Shown: piece by piece, positions 1 through 8,787 of the stretch
Layout of the letters: each line of letters opens with the position of its first letter
How positions within the stretch are numbered: position 1 is the stretch's first letter
Origin: JALZVT01 sp039029135
GTDB taxonomy: Bacteria > Pseudomonadota > Gammaproteobacteria > Pseudomonadales > Azotimanducaceae
Assembly: GCA_039029135.1 (NCBI GenBank)
Contig: JBCCGT010000023.1
Location: forward strand, 1-64,000
Direction of reading: 5' to 3'
DNA length: 64,000 nucleotides
Notes under the pieces: model-generated
The model's input: the letters and a program-made list of their open reading frames with translations, nothing else
Database searches by the model: none
What the model was told of the DNA's origin: nothing
Position numbers and translations under genes: made by a program

Positions 1-70
1 CCGTGCGGGTCAACGATGCGGTCATCGAGGCGCCCGTCGAACTCGGCGGTGAAGACGAGTTCTCCGTGGG

Positions 71-1876
71 TCAGACCCGCATGTTGTCTGTGAGGGTTCC
101 GCCCCCCGGCAAATCGCTCGTCGCCGACCATACCAGCGGCAGCGGTCCGTCCGCATCCGTCGCTGCGAGCGCGAGCGCCAGCGTGTCGCCCTCGACGACG
201 GTCTGCGGACCGATCGGGCTCAGCACAGGTACCTGGTTGACGCCGCCGCCAACGAGCGCGGCCGACTCCAGGCTAGCCCAGGCGTCGCCCGAGCCGTTCA
301 GCGCCTCGAGCTCCCAATCGATCAGCAGCACAGCACCCGGTCCCGCAGCCGCATAGGTCAACTCAACCTCATAGGTGCGCTTGCCGCTGGTGCGCTCCAT
401 CACGACCTCAAACGGCGGCGCGCTGGCATCGTCCAGCTTCGCAGTAAATCGTGCGCGGGCCACCTTCAGGCCTACATAGAATTTCAGCGTCCGCGACGTC
501 GTGTCTGCCGTAACGGGTACGCGTATTCCGCGGCCGACGTTGAAGATCTTCAGCCCGGTGCGGGTCTTGGTGATCGACGCGGCCAGATCACCGTCGCTCC
601 AGGAGTAGCGCGCGGAGGTGCCGCCGCCAGGCTGCGGCGTGGCCCCGCCTAGCGGCTCGGCGCTACCGATCTGGGTCGCGACGCCCGCCTTGCGGTCGAC
701 GTCTGCTACTCCCAGCCGGCCCCAATGCGCCCAGTCTGTCGTGCCCTCCAGCGTCAGATCGACCGTACCGCTCCTGACGACCGCCTGACCGATGAGGGAT
801 CCGCCGCCAACGATCGTCTGCTCTTGCACGGTCACCAGCACGGTCTCGGCCGCCGTGGCGCCCTGGTCGTCGGTCGCCGTCACCGTCAGCGAGTAGGGCG
901 TCGCCGCGGCATCGCCCACCATCGAGGGCCAGGTGATAGTCGCCGTGCCGTCGAGGTTATCGAGCAGCAGGTTGTCTCCGCCTGGCAGATCTGTCGTGTA
1001 GCTGAACATAGGCGCTGGGCCGTCGGCGTCGCTCGCGAGCAGGTTCAGGGTCAGCGTGTCTCCCTCGATGAGCGACTGATCGCCAATCGGATCCAGCGCC
1101 GGCGGCTGGTTGGTCGGCCCGCTCGCGCCGCCGCCAAAGAGCACGGCGGATTCGATGGAGACAAACGAGCTGTCGCTGGTCTCCTTGGTGTCCAAAACGT
1201 ATTCGATGACGAGCTGTTGATCGTCGCTGGCGGCCGCATACACGAGCGTGAATTCGCGCGACGCTCTGCCGCCACTCGCAGCCTGGGCAAACGACAGCGG
1301 GGCCGCGCTGCCATCGGAAAGACTGACGGTTAGCGTTCCCGTGCCCTGGCGTATGCCCGCGTAGAGTCGCAGCGTCCGCTCCGCGACGCCTGCAGCGACG
1401 GTCAGCCGGATGCCGCCGCCAAGCTGTCGGTTGATCTGTCCGGTCTGGGTGTTCGTCGCGGTCGCGGTCGGGGTACCGCCGGTCCAGGAGTAGCCCGCGC
1501 GCGTTTTACCATCGCCCTCGAGGACCCCGCCGGCAATGGGCGCAAGCGGCCCGGTGATCTGCTCTGCGGCGCCGGCTTTGCGGTTGATATCGGTGGGAAG
1601 CAGCAGTGCCCAATGCACCCAGTCGTCGGGCTGGTCGGCGGTGAGGTCGATGGTGCCGGTCACGCCGACAACGGTACCGGTCAGGCTCGCAGCCCCTGCC
1701 GTCGCCGCGGCGAACATCGCGCAGACTGAAAGGACGGCGAGCAGCCACCGGCGCGCCGGACGCCGCCAGTCTCCCGACCGGCGAGCCATCGGCTTTACGC
1801 CGGGCGTCATCGACGCCGCGTACGCGTGTCGCCCAACAGCCGCGCCCGCTGAGCGCGGCGCCACTGACTCTCGCAT
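71..1876 (-). CDS. Secreted repeat protein with two DWxHWG modules and cadherin-like repeats, C-terminus cut short
   Basis: Function unknown; the protein is probably exported, since a hydrophobic segment at about residues 43-62 follows an arginine-rich stretch. The order is signal sequence, module A (about 65-245, DWVHW at 85), a cadherin-like/putative-Ig repeat (NQPPALDPIGDQ...), module A again (DWAHWG at 381), and a second cadherin-like repeat. The modules lie 296 residues apart and match those in the proteins at 8788 and 12349. The last repeat stops after about 55 residues, at LTDNMRV-stop, where complete copies run about 95-100, so the C-terminus looks truncated or frameshifted. The ATG at 1876 has an upstream GGGGTGAA. 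A later in-frame ATG at 1789 would give a more ordinary signal peptide but has a weaker ribosome site. The product is likely a surface or matrix protein by inference. Confidence 0.75.
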   Translation of the reverse strand: MRESVAPRSAGAAVGRHAYAASMTPGVKPMARRSGDWRRPARRWLLAVLSVCAMFAAATAGAASLTGTVVGVTGTIDLTADQPDDWVHWALLLPTDINRKAGAAEQITGPLAPIAGGVLEGDGKTRAGYSWTGGTPTATATNTQTGQINRQLGGGIRLTVAAGVAERTLRLYAGIRQGTGTLTVSLSDGSAAPLSFAQAASGGRASREFTLVYAAASDDQQLVIEYVLDTKETSDSSFVSIESAVLFGGGASGPTNQPPALDPIGDQSLIEGDTLTLNLLASDADGPAPMFSYTTDLPGGDNLLLDNLDGTATITWPSMVGDAAATPYSLTVTATDDQGATAAETVLVTVQEQTIVGGGSLIGQAVVRSGTVDLTLEGTTDWAHWGRLGVADVDRKAGVATQIGSAEPLGGATPQPGGGTSARYSWSDGDLAASITKTRTGLKIFNVGRGIRVPVTADTTSRTLKFYVGLKVARARFTAKLDDASAPPFEVVMERTSGKRTYEVELTYAAAGPGAVLLIDWELEALNGSGDAWASLESAALVGGGVNQVPVLSPIGPQTVVEGDTLALALAATDADGPLPLVWSATSDLPGGGTLTDNMRV

Positions 1877-2067
1877 CCGTTCACCCCGACAATTCGTCCA
1901 GAAAGTGTGCTTTGGCCGGCGCAGTCGTCTGCGCCAGGGGGCTGGCAGCGGTCCGTCTGGACCACCGGGCGGCGTACTCAGGGTCGCCTGCCGAAGCCAA
2001 GGGCAGGATAACGAGCGCTTACCTTATGGGTGTTAAGTGTTTGTAAGTGGTCGACTCACAAACCACT

Positions 2068-2099
2068 AAAAAAGGCGCCGCGCCCGAGAGCGCGAAGCC
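2068..2099 (-). terminator. Rho-independent terminator of the 8192-2134 operon
   Basis: Read on the minus strand, GGCTTCGCGC, a 6-nt loop and GCGCGGCGCC form a hairpin with a two-base internal mismatch, followed directly by six T residues. It lies 35 bases beyond the stop of the sulfotransferase gene at 2134. Confidence 0.65.
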
Positions 2100-2133
2100 G
2101 CAGGCTGGGAGGAAACGCAGCGGCGCGAAGCAG

Positions 2134-3060
2134 CTACCAGGGCTGGTCGTGGTAGAAGTCCTCGAACACGCCCGCCGTGCGGGCGCGGACGATCTCGATG
2201 TCCTGCTCGGTGAGCGCCTGACGCCAGGCCCCGATCGTGGCCTGACTGTTCAGCTTCAGGGCCTTGTCCTTGCCCTCGGCGGCGTCAGGATTGGCGGCGT
2301 CGCTGTGCGCCGCGATCAGCTCGGCGGCCGCATCGGTCCAGGTCAGATCGAGCGCCTCGTAGAGTTCCTTGAACTGCTCAACGGGGGCCGCGGAGAGTTC
2401 TTCGTGGCGTCGAAACAGCCAGTCGCTGTGCTCATCGCGATAGCGGCGTATCGCGTGATGGTGCAGCTTCCAGGCCATAGAGGCGTGATCGATGACGTCG
2501 TACTCCTGATCGCGCATGCGCTCGAGCTCGGTGCGGTACTCCGCAAACAGATCGCGCATCAGCTCGTCCTGCGGCAGCGCCCAGCGAAACGGGCGCGAAT
2601 TCCATTCCAGCCGATTGATGCTCGCGACGAACGATCCCGGGTGGCGAATCAGCACGAGCGCCTGCATGCCGAACTCCTGGCACAGCCAGGGCGCGGACAT
2701 CAGCGCGATGGGATCCTTGAACAGCGTCGCCACCCCGGCGGCGCGACGGCTGGCGAACTGCTTGCGCTGCTTCAGCAGCTGACGCAGCTGACGCGGCCTG
2801 CGCACCCCGCGCAGAGCGTGCGCAACATCGAATCTGCCCTCGACGACGCGCTCGAGATCGTCGCGATACCGCGCAGCGTTGCCCGGATGGATATAGGTAA
2901 AGTGCCGCTCGAAGTGCAATCGCCCGAGTTCGTCCGCACCCGAGTGCGGGTTGAAGGGCTCGTGCACGTAGTGCAGCTCCGGCGCTGCCGCCAGCATGCG
3001 GCCGGTCCAGGTCGTGCCGGAGCGCGGCGAGCCGGTGACGAGCAGCGCAGGGCGCGACAT
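2134..3060 (-). CDS. Sulfotransferase (PAPS-dependent family)
   Basis: Predicted to transfer sulfate from PAPS to an unidentified hydroxyl or amino acceptor. The 308-residue protein opens with the 5'-phosphosulfate loop VTGSPRSGTTWTGRML (about residues 8-23). A 3'-phosphate segment, LVLIRHPGSFVASINR, lies in the middle. There is no signal peptide, so it acts in the cytoplasm. It is the last gene of an operon. Its ATG overlaps the stop of the preceding FG-GAP gene by one base (TGATG), which indicates translational coupling. The family is clear from the two PAPS motifs; the acceptor cannot be read from the sequence. The context of a sugar C-methyltransferase and cytidylyltransferase makes a glycan acceptor plausible, with a secreted protein or its glycan as the alternative. 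Confidence 0.88.
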   Translation of the reverse strand: MSRPALLVTGSPRSGTTWTGRMLAAAPELHYVHEPFNPHSGADELGRLHFERHFTYIHPGNAARYRDDLERVVEGRFDVAHALRGVRRPRQLRQLLKQRKQFASRRAAGVATLFKDPIALMSAPWLCQEFGMQALVLIRHPGSFVASINRLEWNSRPFRWALPQDELMRDLFAEYRTELERMRDQEYDVIDHASMAWKLHHHAIRRYRDEHSDWLFRRHEELSAAPVEQFKELYEALDLTWTDAAAELIAAHSDAANPDAAEGKDKALKLNSQATIGAWRQALTEQDIEIVRARTAGVFEDFYHDQPW

Positions 3061-5096
3061 CAGGACCGCGCCTCTTCGACGACGAGGATCTGATCCGCGG
3101 CGACGTCGGTGAGTTCCTGCACGACACCGCTCGGCCAGTGAATGCGAACCAGATCCGCGCGTTCCGCCGAACCCAGCCCGAAGTGCAGGCGCTGATGGTC
3201 CTGCGTGAAACGATGCACGCCGCCGTCCTGCAGGCGCGTCTGGGTGACGCCGCTAGCGACGACTTCGACCCGCGCACCTATGCCATCGCGATTCGACTGC
3301 TTGCCGCGCAGATCGAGCTGCAGATAGTGATTGTCGTTGCCCCGATTGCGATAAAACTGATGCGGCCCCATCTCAACGAACGGCGATGCCGGGTCGGAGC
3401 CGTTCGCCACGAACAGATCTAGGAAACCGTCGCGATCGAAGTCCGCGCTCGCGACCACATCGCCGCGACCTGCGCTGCTGCCCGGCGCGCCGCCAGCCTG
3501 ATCCGCAAGGGTAAAGCCGCCCTGCCCGTCATTCAGTAGCAGTCGGTTGTCGCGATTACGCACGGACTCGGAGCACACCAGATAGAGATCCACGTCCATA
3601 TCGTTGTCGAAATCGCCGGCCGTCACCGAGTGACACGCCGAGTGGCCGCCCGCGGGCGGCGGAATGCGCCTGCGCGAGAAGCCTTCGTCTCCGGCCAGGA
3701 ACAGCGCATCGCGGCCGCGTTCGCGGAACGGCGGAAAGCCGTCACGCTCGATGTCCGTGATCGGCGCGGTCGAGGTAACGACCACGTCGACGAACTCGCC
3801 GCGCAGCTTGTTTGAGAAGTGCCAGCGACCGCTGTCTTCGTCGAAGGAGATCCCGTAGCCACCATCGGCCAGACGGCGCGTCTCGAGCCTGCCCAGTGCC
3901 TTCGCACGCTCAGGATCGAAGCGCAGCACGCGGGTAGACGGCGGGCTGCCTTCGGCGCCGAGCTTGAAGGCGGACAGCGGCACCCATTCCGGTGACAGAC
4001 GAATGCGTACCGAGCCCTCAGTCTTAAAGCTGAAGCCCTTGCCCGCCTTCGGGTCGGTGCGCTTTTTGTATCCAAGCAGAGTCGCGTACAGCCGATTGGG
4101 TGCGATCAGCTCGACCTGGGACATGCGGTAGGCGCCCGCGGTGAGATACAGGTCCATGCGGCCATCGCCGTCGAAGTCCGCAATTGCGGTATCACCGACG
4201 TCTTCGAGCGGCGGCAAGTTCAGCTCACCGGTGATTTCCTCGAAGCGGCGCACTTTCTCAGGCTCGGCAGCACCTAGCTGGAACACACGCAGGGGCTGCG
4301 AAAAGTGCACGACTTCCTGATCGCCGTCACCGTTCAAGTCCGCCAACCGCGCGAAGCCGTGATGGGTCTTCGTCATGATCTGCTGTGGCGAGCGGGTGCT
4401 GCCGCGCAGCGCGTTACCGAACCACTGCCGGTAGTGCTTGAGGCGCCGGTCGTTGCGACGATCGTGAATCCCGCGATTAGCCGCCTTGAAGCCCTGGGGA
4501 CGATTGATATAGAGCTGCGACGCCGGCTGGTCATCTTTACGCAGATTAGTGACAAACAGATCAAGTTGGCCGTCGTTGTCCGCATCAAACCATAACGGCG
4601 AGCGTGCCAGGCCAGGCCGCGCCAGACCGAACGCGGCGCCCGATTCCACCAGCCGGCCGGACTGATTGACGAACAGGTGGTTGGCGCCACAGCCCACGCA
4701 CATCTGGCCTTCCTCTATCGTCGCCGCGACCACCTCGACCAGATCCTGATCGCCGTCGTTATCGAAGTCTGCCCAGGCGGCGCCATGCGCGTCGGCCTTC
4801 GCATCGGCGGTCCAGACTGAGGCCGCGACATCGCGCAGCTTCCGGCCGCCAACGTTGAGATACAGCGAGGGCGCTTCGTTGTGATTGCCGACCCAGAGAT
4901 CCGGCCAGCCGTCGCCGTTGAGGTCGCCCCAGGCCGCGCCGTAGGTGGCACCGGTGTGCTCGACGCCGAGTGCACCGGTCGCGTCCTCGAATAGCGGGGC
5001 AGCAGCCGCCAGCGTGGCCCAGCCGGCCAGGGCACAAAGCCAGCCCAGGCGGGCGAAGCGTGAAAAACCGGCGCCTGATCCCGACACGTCGCTCAT
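3060..5096 (-). CDS. Secreted FG-GAP/VCBS beta-propeller protein with ASPIC/UnbV C-terminus (CRTAC1-like)
   Basis: A 678-residue exported protein with an N-terminal hydrophobic signal (LGWLCALAGWATLAAAA). Repeated calcium-binding-type loops (DLNGDGWPDLW, DFDNDGDQDL, DADNDGQLDLF, DLNGDGDQEV, DFDGDGRMDLYL, DFDNDMDVDLYL, DFDRDGFLDLF) mark FG-GAP propeller blades. The C-terminal 85 residues are an ASPIC/UnbV domain (SNRDGIGARV, LHFGLG, IHWPSG). A non-propeller insertion of about 150 residues interrupts the blades around 335-490, and a similar insertion is found in the partial gene at 62101. A CVGCG motif is also present. Start and stop overlap the flanking sulfotransferase genes (ATGA and TGATG). 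The biochemical role is unknown; family members are secreted, calcium-binding and often adhesive. Confidence 0.88.
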   Translation of the reverse strand: MSDVSGSGAGFSRFARLGWLCALAGWATLAAAAPLFEDATGALGVEHTGATYGAAWGDLNGDGWPDLWVGNHNEAPSLYLNVGGRKLRDVAASVWTADAKADAHGAAWADFDNDGDQDLVEVVAATIEEGQMCVGCGANHLFVNQSGRLVESGAAFGLARPGLARSPLWFDADNDGQLDLFVTNLRKDDQPASQLYINRPQGFKAANRGIHDRRNDRRLKHYRQWFGNALRGSTRSPQQIMTKTHHGFARLADLNGDGDQEVVHFSQPLRVFQLGAAEPEKVRRFEEITGELNLPPLEDVGDTAIADFDGDGRMDLYLTAGAYRMSQVELIAPNRLYATLLGYKKRTDPKAGKGFSFKTEGSVRIRLSPEWVPLSAFKLGAEGSPPSTRVLRFDPERAKALGRLETRRLADGGYGISFDEDSGRWHFSNKLRGEFVDVVVTSTAPITDIERDGFPPFRERGRDALFLAGDEGFSRRRIPPPAGGHSACHSVTAGDFDNDMDVDLYLVCSESVRNRDNRLLLNDGQGGFTLADQAGGAPGSSAGRGDVVASADFDRDGFLDLFVANGSDPASPFVEMGPHQFYRNRGNDNHYLQLDLRGKQSNRDGIGARVEVVASGVTQTRLQDGGVHRFTQDHQRLHFGLGSAERADLVRIHWPSGVVQELTDVAADQILVVEEARS

Positions 5097-6022
5097 GCCT
5101 GCGGTACCTCCAGCAGCTTGCGCAGCCTCACCAGGGCGCGATCCTTCAGCGTGATGCGGCGACGCGCAAACTCTGCGCCCAGCCCGGAGGTCGCGTCGCT
5201 GAAGTCATAGCCCAGCGCCGCGAGCGGCTTCATGCCGCGAAATTCCTTATTGATGACGAGCTGCTGAGCAGCGCTTAGCTGCTCGCGCCACTTCTCGAGA
5301 CTCGCGGTGTTCGGATTCGAGTAGTAGGTATCCTTGTCGTACCAGATTTCCTGAGAGTTGGTCGTAATCGCCGCCTCGCCGAGATGGCTCTGTTCCCCAG
5401 GCCGCAGCATCTGCTCGTCCCACGGCAGGCCGAGAAACTCACACAGGCGCCGACCTTCGCCTTCAGGGTCGTTGACCAGCCGTTCGTAAACCAGCACATA
5501 AACGCGATCCGGCGCTTTTTCTACCGCCCGAAAACCTGCGGCGAGACACTGCCGCACGAAGCGCACGCTGGCGGACACATCCTTCGTGAAGTAGGCGGGC
5601 TTTTCACCTTTCGCGACCGCCCGCTTGCCGACGCTCAGTTGCGACGCGACGGTGGCACGCGGGTCGCGAACGACGAACACAAAATAGGATTCCGGCAGCA
5701 GTTCCAGCAGCTCTGGGAACACGAGGACGTTCTCCGGCGTCTTCTCCGAGAGGCGCTGGGCGTCGTGGCGATCCGCAAAGGGCAGCAGGAAATTCAGGAT
5801 CATGCCGCGAACCTGCGCATCGACCGCAGCCTGGTCGCAGAACAGCGTGATCCACTCTTTCGTCACCGAGATCGATAGCTTGCGCCGCAGATCAACGATG
5901 TCGCGCAGATGCAAAAACTCCGGTCCACCCAGCACGTCTGGGTGGGAGTCGAGCATGTTTTGGGCGAGCGTCGTACCCGAGCGGGGCGACCCGCCCAGAA
6001 AAATCAGCCGGGTCGGGTCCAT
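5093..6022 (-). CDS. Sulfotransferase (Sulfotransfer_3-like)
   Basis: A 309-residue cytoplasmic sulfotransferase. The PAPS 5'-loop FLGGSPRSGTTLAQNML is at about residues 8-24 and the 3'-phosphate motif FVFVVRDPRATVASQ is in the middle. An upstream in-frame ATG at 6121 exists, but it would lie 97 bases inside the methyltransferase gene. The ATG at 6022 sits two bases past that gene's stop and places the P-loop at the usual distance from the N-terminus, so I prefer it. The stop overlaps the start of the FG-GAP gene as ATGA. It is one of a pair of sulfotransferases flanking that secreted protein, with which it is probably co-translated. The acceptor is unknown. Confidence 0.87.
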   Translation of the reverse strand: MDPTRLIFLGGSPRSGTTLAQNMLDSHPDVLGGPEFLHLRDIVDLRRKLSISVTKEWITLFCDQAAVDAQVRGMILNFLLPFADRHDAQRLSEKTPENVLVFPELLELLPESYFVFVVRDPRATVASQLSVGKRAVAKGEKPAYFTKDVSASVRFVRQCLAAGFRAVEKAPDRVYVLVYERLVNDPEGEGRRLCEFLGLPWDEQMLRPGEQSHLGEAAITTNSQEIWYDKDTYYSNPNTASLEKWREQLSAAQQLVINKEFRGMKPLAALGYDFSDATSGLGAEFARRRITLKDRALVRLRKLLEVPQA

Positions 6023-6024
6023 GA

Positions 6025-7293
6025 TCAGATAATTTCCACCTCGGGAATGGGCACGACGAAGCGGCCGCCCCAGTCCCGAATGTTCGCCATCTGGGCCATG
6101 ATTTCGTCCTTCAGATTCCACGGCAGAATCAGCAAATAGTCGGGCTTGGCGACGTCGATGTGGCTCGGCGCGAAGATCGGAATGCGCGTCCCAGGAAGCA
6201 GATGGTCCTGCTTGTGTGGACTCAGGTCGACGGTGAAATCGATCAGGTCCGTGTAGGCGCCGCAGTAGTTCAGCAGCGTGTTGCCCTTGGCCGGCGCGCC
6301 GTAGGCGGCTACGGTTTTACCCGCCTGCTTCGCCTCGATCAGGAACGTCATGAGGGAGCGCTTGGTGTGGCGCACGCGCTCGGCAAAGGCATCGTACAGT
6401 TCGACGCCCTCGTAGCCGAGCGAACGTTCCCGCTCGCGAAGCTCATCTACCGCGCCGGTCACGGGATGTGCGTCGTTGTCGCTGTGACGCGCGAAAATGC
6501 GCAGCGAGCCGCCATGCGTCGGCAGCTCCTGCACATCGAAAATCGTCAGACCATGCTGCGCGAACACGCGCTCAACCGCCACCAGCGAAAAATAGGAGAA
6601 GTGTTCGTGGTAGATCGTATCGAACTGACAGTGTTCGACGAGCTGCTGCAGATGCGGAAACTCCATCGTGATGATGCCGGTACTCTTCAGATAGAGCTTC
6701 ATGCCGGCAACGAAGTCGTTCAGGTCAGGCACGTGCGCAAGCACGTTGTTACCGAGCAACAGATCCGGCTGCCGGTCCGAGCCGAGCATGCGCGCGGTAT
6801 CGGTCCCGAAGAAGCGAACCACGCTGGGGATGCCTTTCTTTTCGGCCTCTTTGGCGACGTTGCCCGCGGGCTCGATGCCGAGGACGGGCACGCCTGCTGA
6901 CTTAAAGTACTGCAGCAGGTAGCCGTCGTTGCTGGCGATCTCGGCTACGAACGAGTTTTCGTTAAAACCGAAGCGATCGATCATGTGCTCCGTGTAGCGC
7001 TTCGCGTGCTCAAGCCAGGACTGCGAGAACGAAGAGAAATAGGCGTAGTCACTGAAGATGCCTTCCGACGTCTCGTAGGCCTCAAGCTGCACCAGCCAGC
7101 AGCTTTCGCAAACGTAGGCGTGCAGCGGATAGAACGGCTCCGCCGAACGCGTCTTGTCCAGCGGCACGTAGGAGTTTGCCATCGGCGACATGCCGAGATC
7201 GGCAAAGCTACGCTCTAACGGAGCCGCGCAAAAACGGCAGCAGCGATCGTGCGTGAGCAGTGCGTTCGGATTGGTTGCAAGGGATTCGGCCAT
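6025..7293 (-). CDS. Sugar C-methyltransferase (zinc-binding N-terminus, class I SAM fold, C-terminal methyltransferase domain)
   Basis: Predicted to methylate a carbon of a nucleotide-linked keto-deoxysugar with S-adenosylmethionine. The 422-residue length and three-part layout are those of the TylC3/NovU-like family. Zinc ligands C19-x2-C22 and C62-x2-C65 are followed by the SAM motif EIASNDG (118-124), the active-site segment YHEHFSYFS (228-236) and a C-terminal domain with GAPAKGNTLLNY. The ATG at 7293 has an AGGA six bases upstream. It lies in the operon 122 bases after the glucose-1-phosphate cytidylyltransferase gene, which suggests a CDP-linked branched sugar. No CDP-glucose dehydratase gene is present in the window, so the exact substrate is uncertain. 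Confidence 0.87.
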   Translation of the reverse strand: MAESLATNPNALLTHDRCCRFCAAPLERSFADLGMSPMANSYVPLDKTRSAEPFYPLHAYVCESCWLVQLEAYETSEGIFSDYAYFSSFSQSWLEHAKRYTEHMIDRFGFNENSFVAEIASNDGYLLQYFKSAGVPVLGIEPAGNVAKEAEKKGIPSVVRFFGTDTARMLGSDRQPDLLLGNNVLAHVPDLNDFVAGMKLYLKSTGIITMEFPHLQQLVEHCQFDTIYHEHFSYFSLVAVERVFAQHGLTIFDVQELPTHGGSLRIFARHSDNDAHPVTGAVDELRERERSLGYEGVELYDAFAERVRHTKRSLMTFLIEAKQAGKTVAAYGAPAKGNTLLNYCGAYTDLIDFTVDLSPHKQDHLLPGTRIPIFAPSHIDVAKPDYLLILPWNLKDEIMAQMANIRDWGGRFVVPIPEVEII

Positions 7294-7415
7294 GGCAATT
7301 CCTGCCTTTTTGTTACTTCAGTTACTTTGAGCTTGAGTGTCTTGTATTCGCGTTCTGCCGCGTCAGCGATCGATCTGGCGTTCGCATATGGGGACGATCG
7401 AGCGCCGCACGCGCG

Positions 7416-8192
7416 TCAGTCAGACCAGACCTTCCAGGGCGGCGACTCGCCGTCCCAGAGTTCCTGCAGCACCTGCTTGTCGCGCAGCGTGTCCATCGCT
7501 TGCCAGAAGCCATCGTGGCGCCAGGCATTGAGCTGACCCTCTCTCGCTAGACTCTCCAGCGGCTCGCGCTCCCAGACCGTGCGGTCACCTTCTATATAGT
7601 CGAGCACCGAGGGTTCGAGCACGAAGAACCCGCCGTTTATCCAGGCGCCGTCGCCTTTGGGTTTTTCCTGAAAGCTCGAGATCGACGGATCGTCCGCGCC
7701 GAGGCGAAACGCGCCAAAGCGGCCGCTCGGCTGCACGGCGGTCAGCGTCGCCTTCTTGCCCTGCTGTTTATGGAAGTCGATAGCCGCCCTGACATCGATC
7801 GAACCGACGCCATCGCCGTAGGTCAGACAGAACGTGTCGTCCAACAGATGACCGACGCGCTTGAGCCGCCCGCCCGTGAGGCTCTCGTTGCCGGTTTCGA
7901 TACAGCTCACTCGCCAGGACTCGGAACGCGGGTTAACGAGCTCGACGGAGTTGTTGCCGAGGTCGAACACCGCGTCGGAATTTCGCAGGCAGTAATTAAG
8001 GAAGTACTCCTTGATCGTCTCACCTTTATAGCCAAGGCAGATCACGAAGTCGTTCAAGCCATGGCTGGCATAGATCTTCATGATGTGCCACAGGATCGGC
8101 TTGCCGCCGATCTCGACCATCGGCTTGGGGCGAATCGTCGTCTCTTCGGATAGCCGGGTGCCAAAACCCCCGGCGAGGATGACCACTTTCAA
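7416..8192 (-). CDS. rfbF: Glucose-1-phosphate cytidylyltransferase
   Basis: Makes CDP-glucose from CTP and glucose-1-phosphate, the entry step of CDP-deoxysugar synthesis for O-antigen or capsule. The 258-residue length is that of the family. The nucleotide-binding signature LAGGFGTRLSEETTIRPKPM opens the protein, followed by ILWHIMKIYASHG and a YGDGVG metal/nucleotide segment. WINGGFFVLEP, and the ending with GFWQAMDTLRDK, are characteristic. It begins with TTG, preceded by GGGAG nine bases upstream. It is the first gene of a five-gene minus-strand operon. The next enzyme expected in the pathway, CDP-glucose 4,6-dehydratase, is absent here. Confidence 0.92.
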   Translation of the reverse strand: MKVVILAGGFGTRLSEETTIRPKPMVEIGGKPILWHIMKIYASHGLNDFVICLGYKGETIKEYFLNYCLRNSDAVFDLGNNSVELVNPRSESWRVSCIETGNESLTGGRLKRVGHLLDDTFCLTYGDGVGSIDVRAAIDFHKQQGKKATLTAVQPSGRFGAFRLGADDPSISSFQEKPKGDGAWINGGFFVLEPSVLDYIEGDRTVWEREPLESLAREGQLNAWRHDGFWQAMDTLRDKQVLQELWDGESPPWKVWSD

Positions 8193-8787
8193 GCGTACTC
8201 ACTCCCTGTCGTAGCTCGCGCCCGCGAAGGGCGCGATGGTATGCGCGCAGGCTCGCCCTGCGGCGGCGCAATGGAACTTGCTTTACGAAACATTCGCCCC
8301 GCCAGGCCAGCGCCTTTACACGCGCAGGCGGCGTATGGGCCGGTTTCAGCGAAGCATATCGACCGCGATCCGTGGCGGTCGGAATGGCATCACATCTTTG
8401 CACAATTGGACGAATATGATGATACAGTCGCTTAATTGGCAGGTTAGTTCTGCTAACTTGCCCAGCGCAGCCCGGACGGCTGTGCGCGGGGCGTGCGCCT
8501 CGTTCAGTTCCTCTTAAGTGTCCTTGGCCTCCCCGGCAGGACAGGCAAGAGACAGACCATAGCGGCGGCAGGAATGCGGCCGCCCAGCGCTGAGAGAGCG
8601 CTGTTGGCAGTGAGCTGACGAGAGCCATAAAGCGACGGTAAACACGAGAGCCTTCGGGCCGGATTCGCCGCCTACTCATCACGGATTATGCGTTAAGGCT
8701 GGCGCGCTGCTGCGCGCCGTTCAGTCGTGCCTGGTTCACAGCCCGGCGCGAATTTTTCATCACCTGAGTAACTACAGGGTAAATACT
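8193..8787. other. Divergent intergenic region with no convincing gene
   Basis: The 595-base space between the divergent starts at 8192 and 8788 should hold promoters for both directions. Open frames here have no recognisable family content and overlap rfbF. The only structure I can point to is an imperfect dyad at 8438-8462 in a locally AT-richer stretch (about 8395-8460). Confidence 0.5.
8438..8462. promoter_or_regulatory. Imperfect inverted repeat, possible operator
   Basis: GGCAGGTTAG, a 5-base spacer, then CTAACTTGCC: ten-base arms with one mismatch. It sits between divergent genes in an AT-richer patch. No T-run follows, so an operator is more likely than a terminator. The identity of any regulator is unknown. 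Confidence 0.3.

Noticed and set aside
3..356. Plus-strand frame open from the window edge
   Set aside because: Most of it is antisense to the repeat protein at 71-1876 and is Ser/Ala-rich. The first 28 codons look less biased but are too short to judge.
2047..3093. Plus-strand open frame of about 348 residues over the first sulfotransferase
   Set aside because: The minus strand has PAPS motifs and coupled starts; the plus-strand product has no recognisable features.
8026..8682. Minus-strand frame of about 218 residues upstream of rfbF
   Set aside because: It overlaps rfbF in another frame and is rich in Arg with no domain; treated as promoter region.
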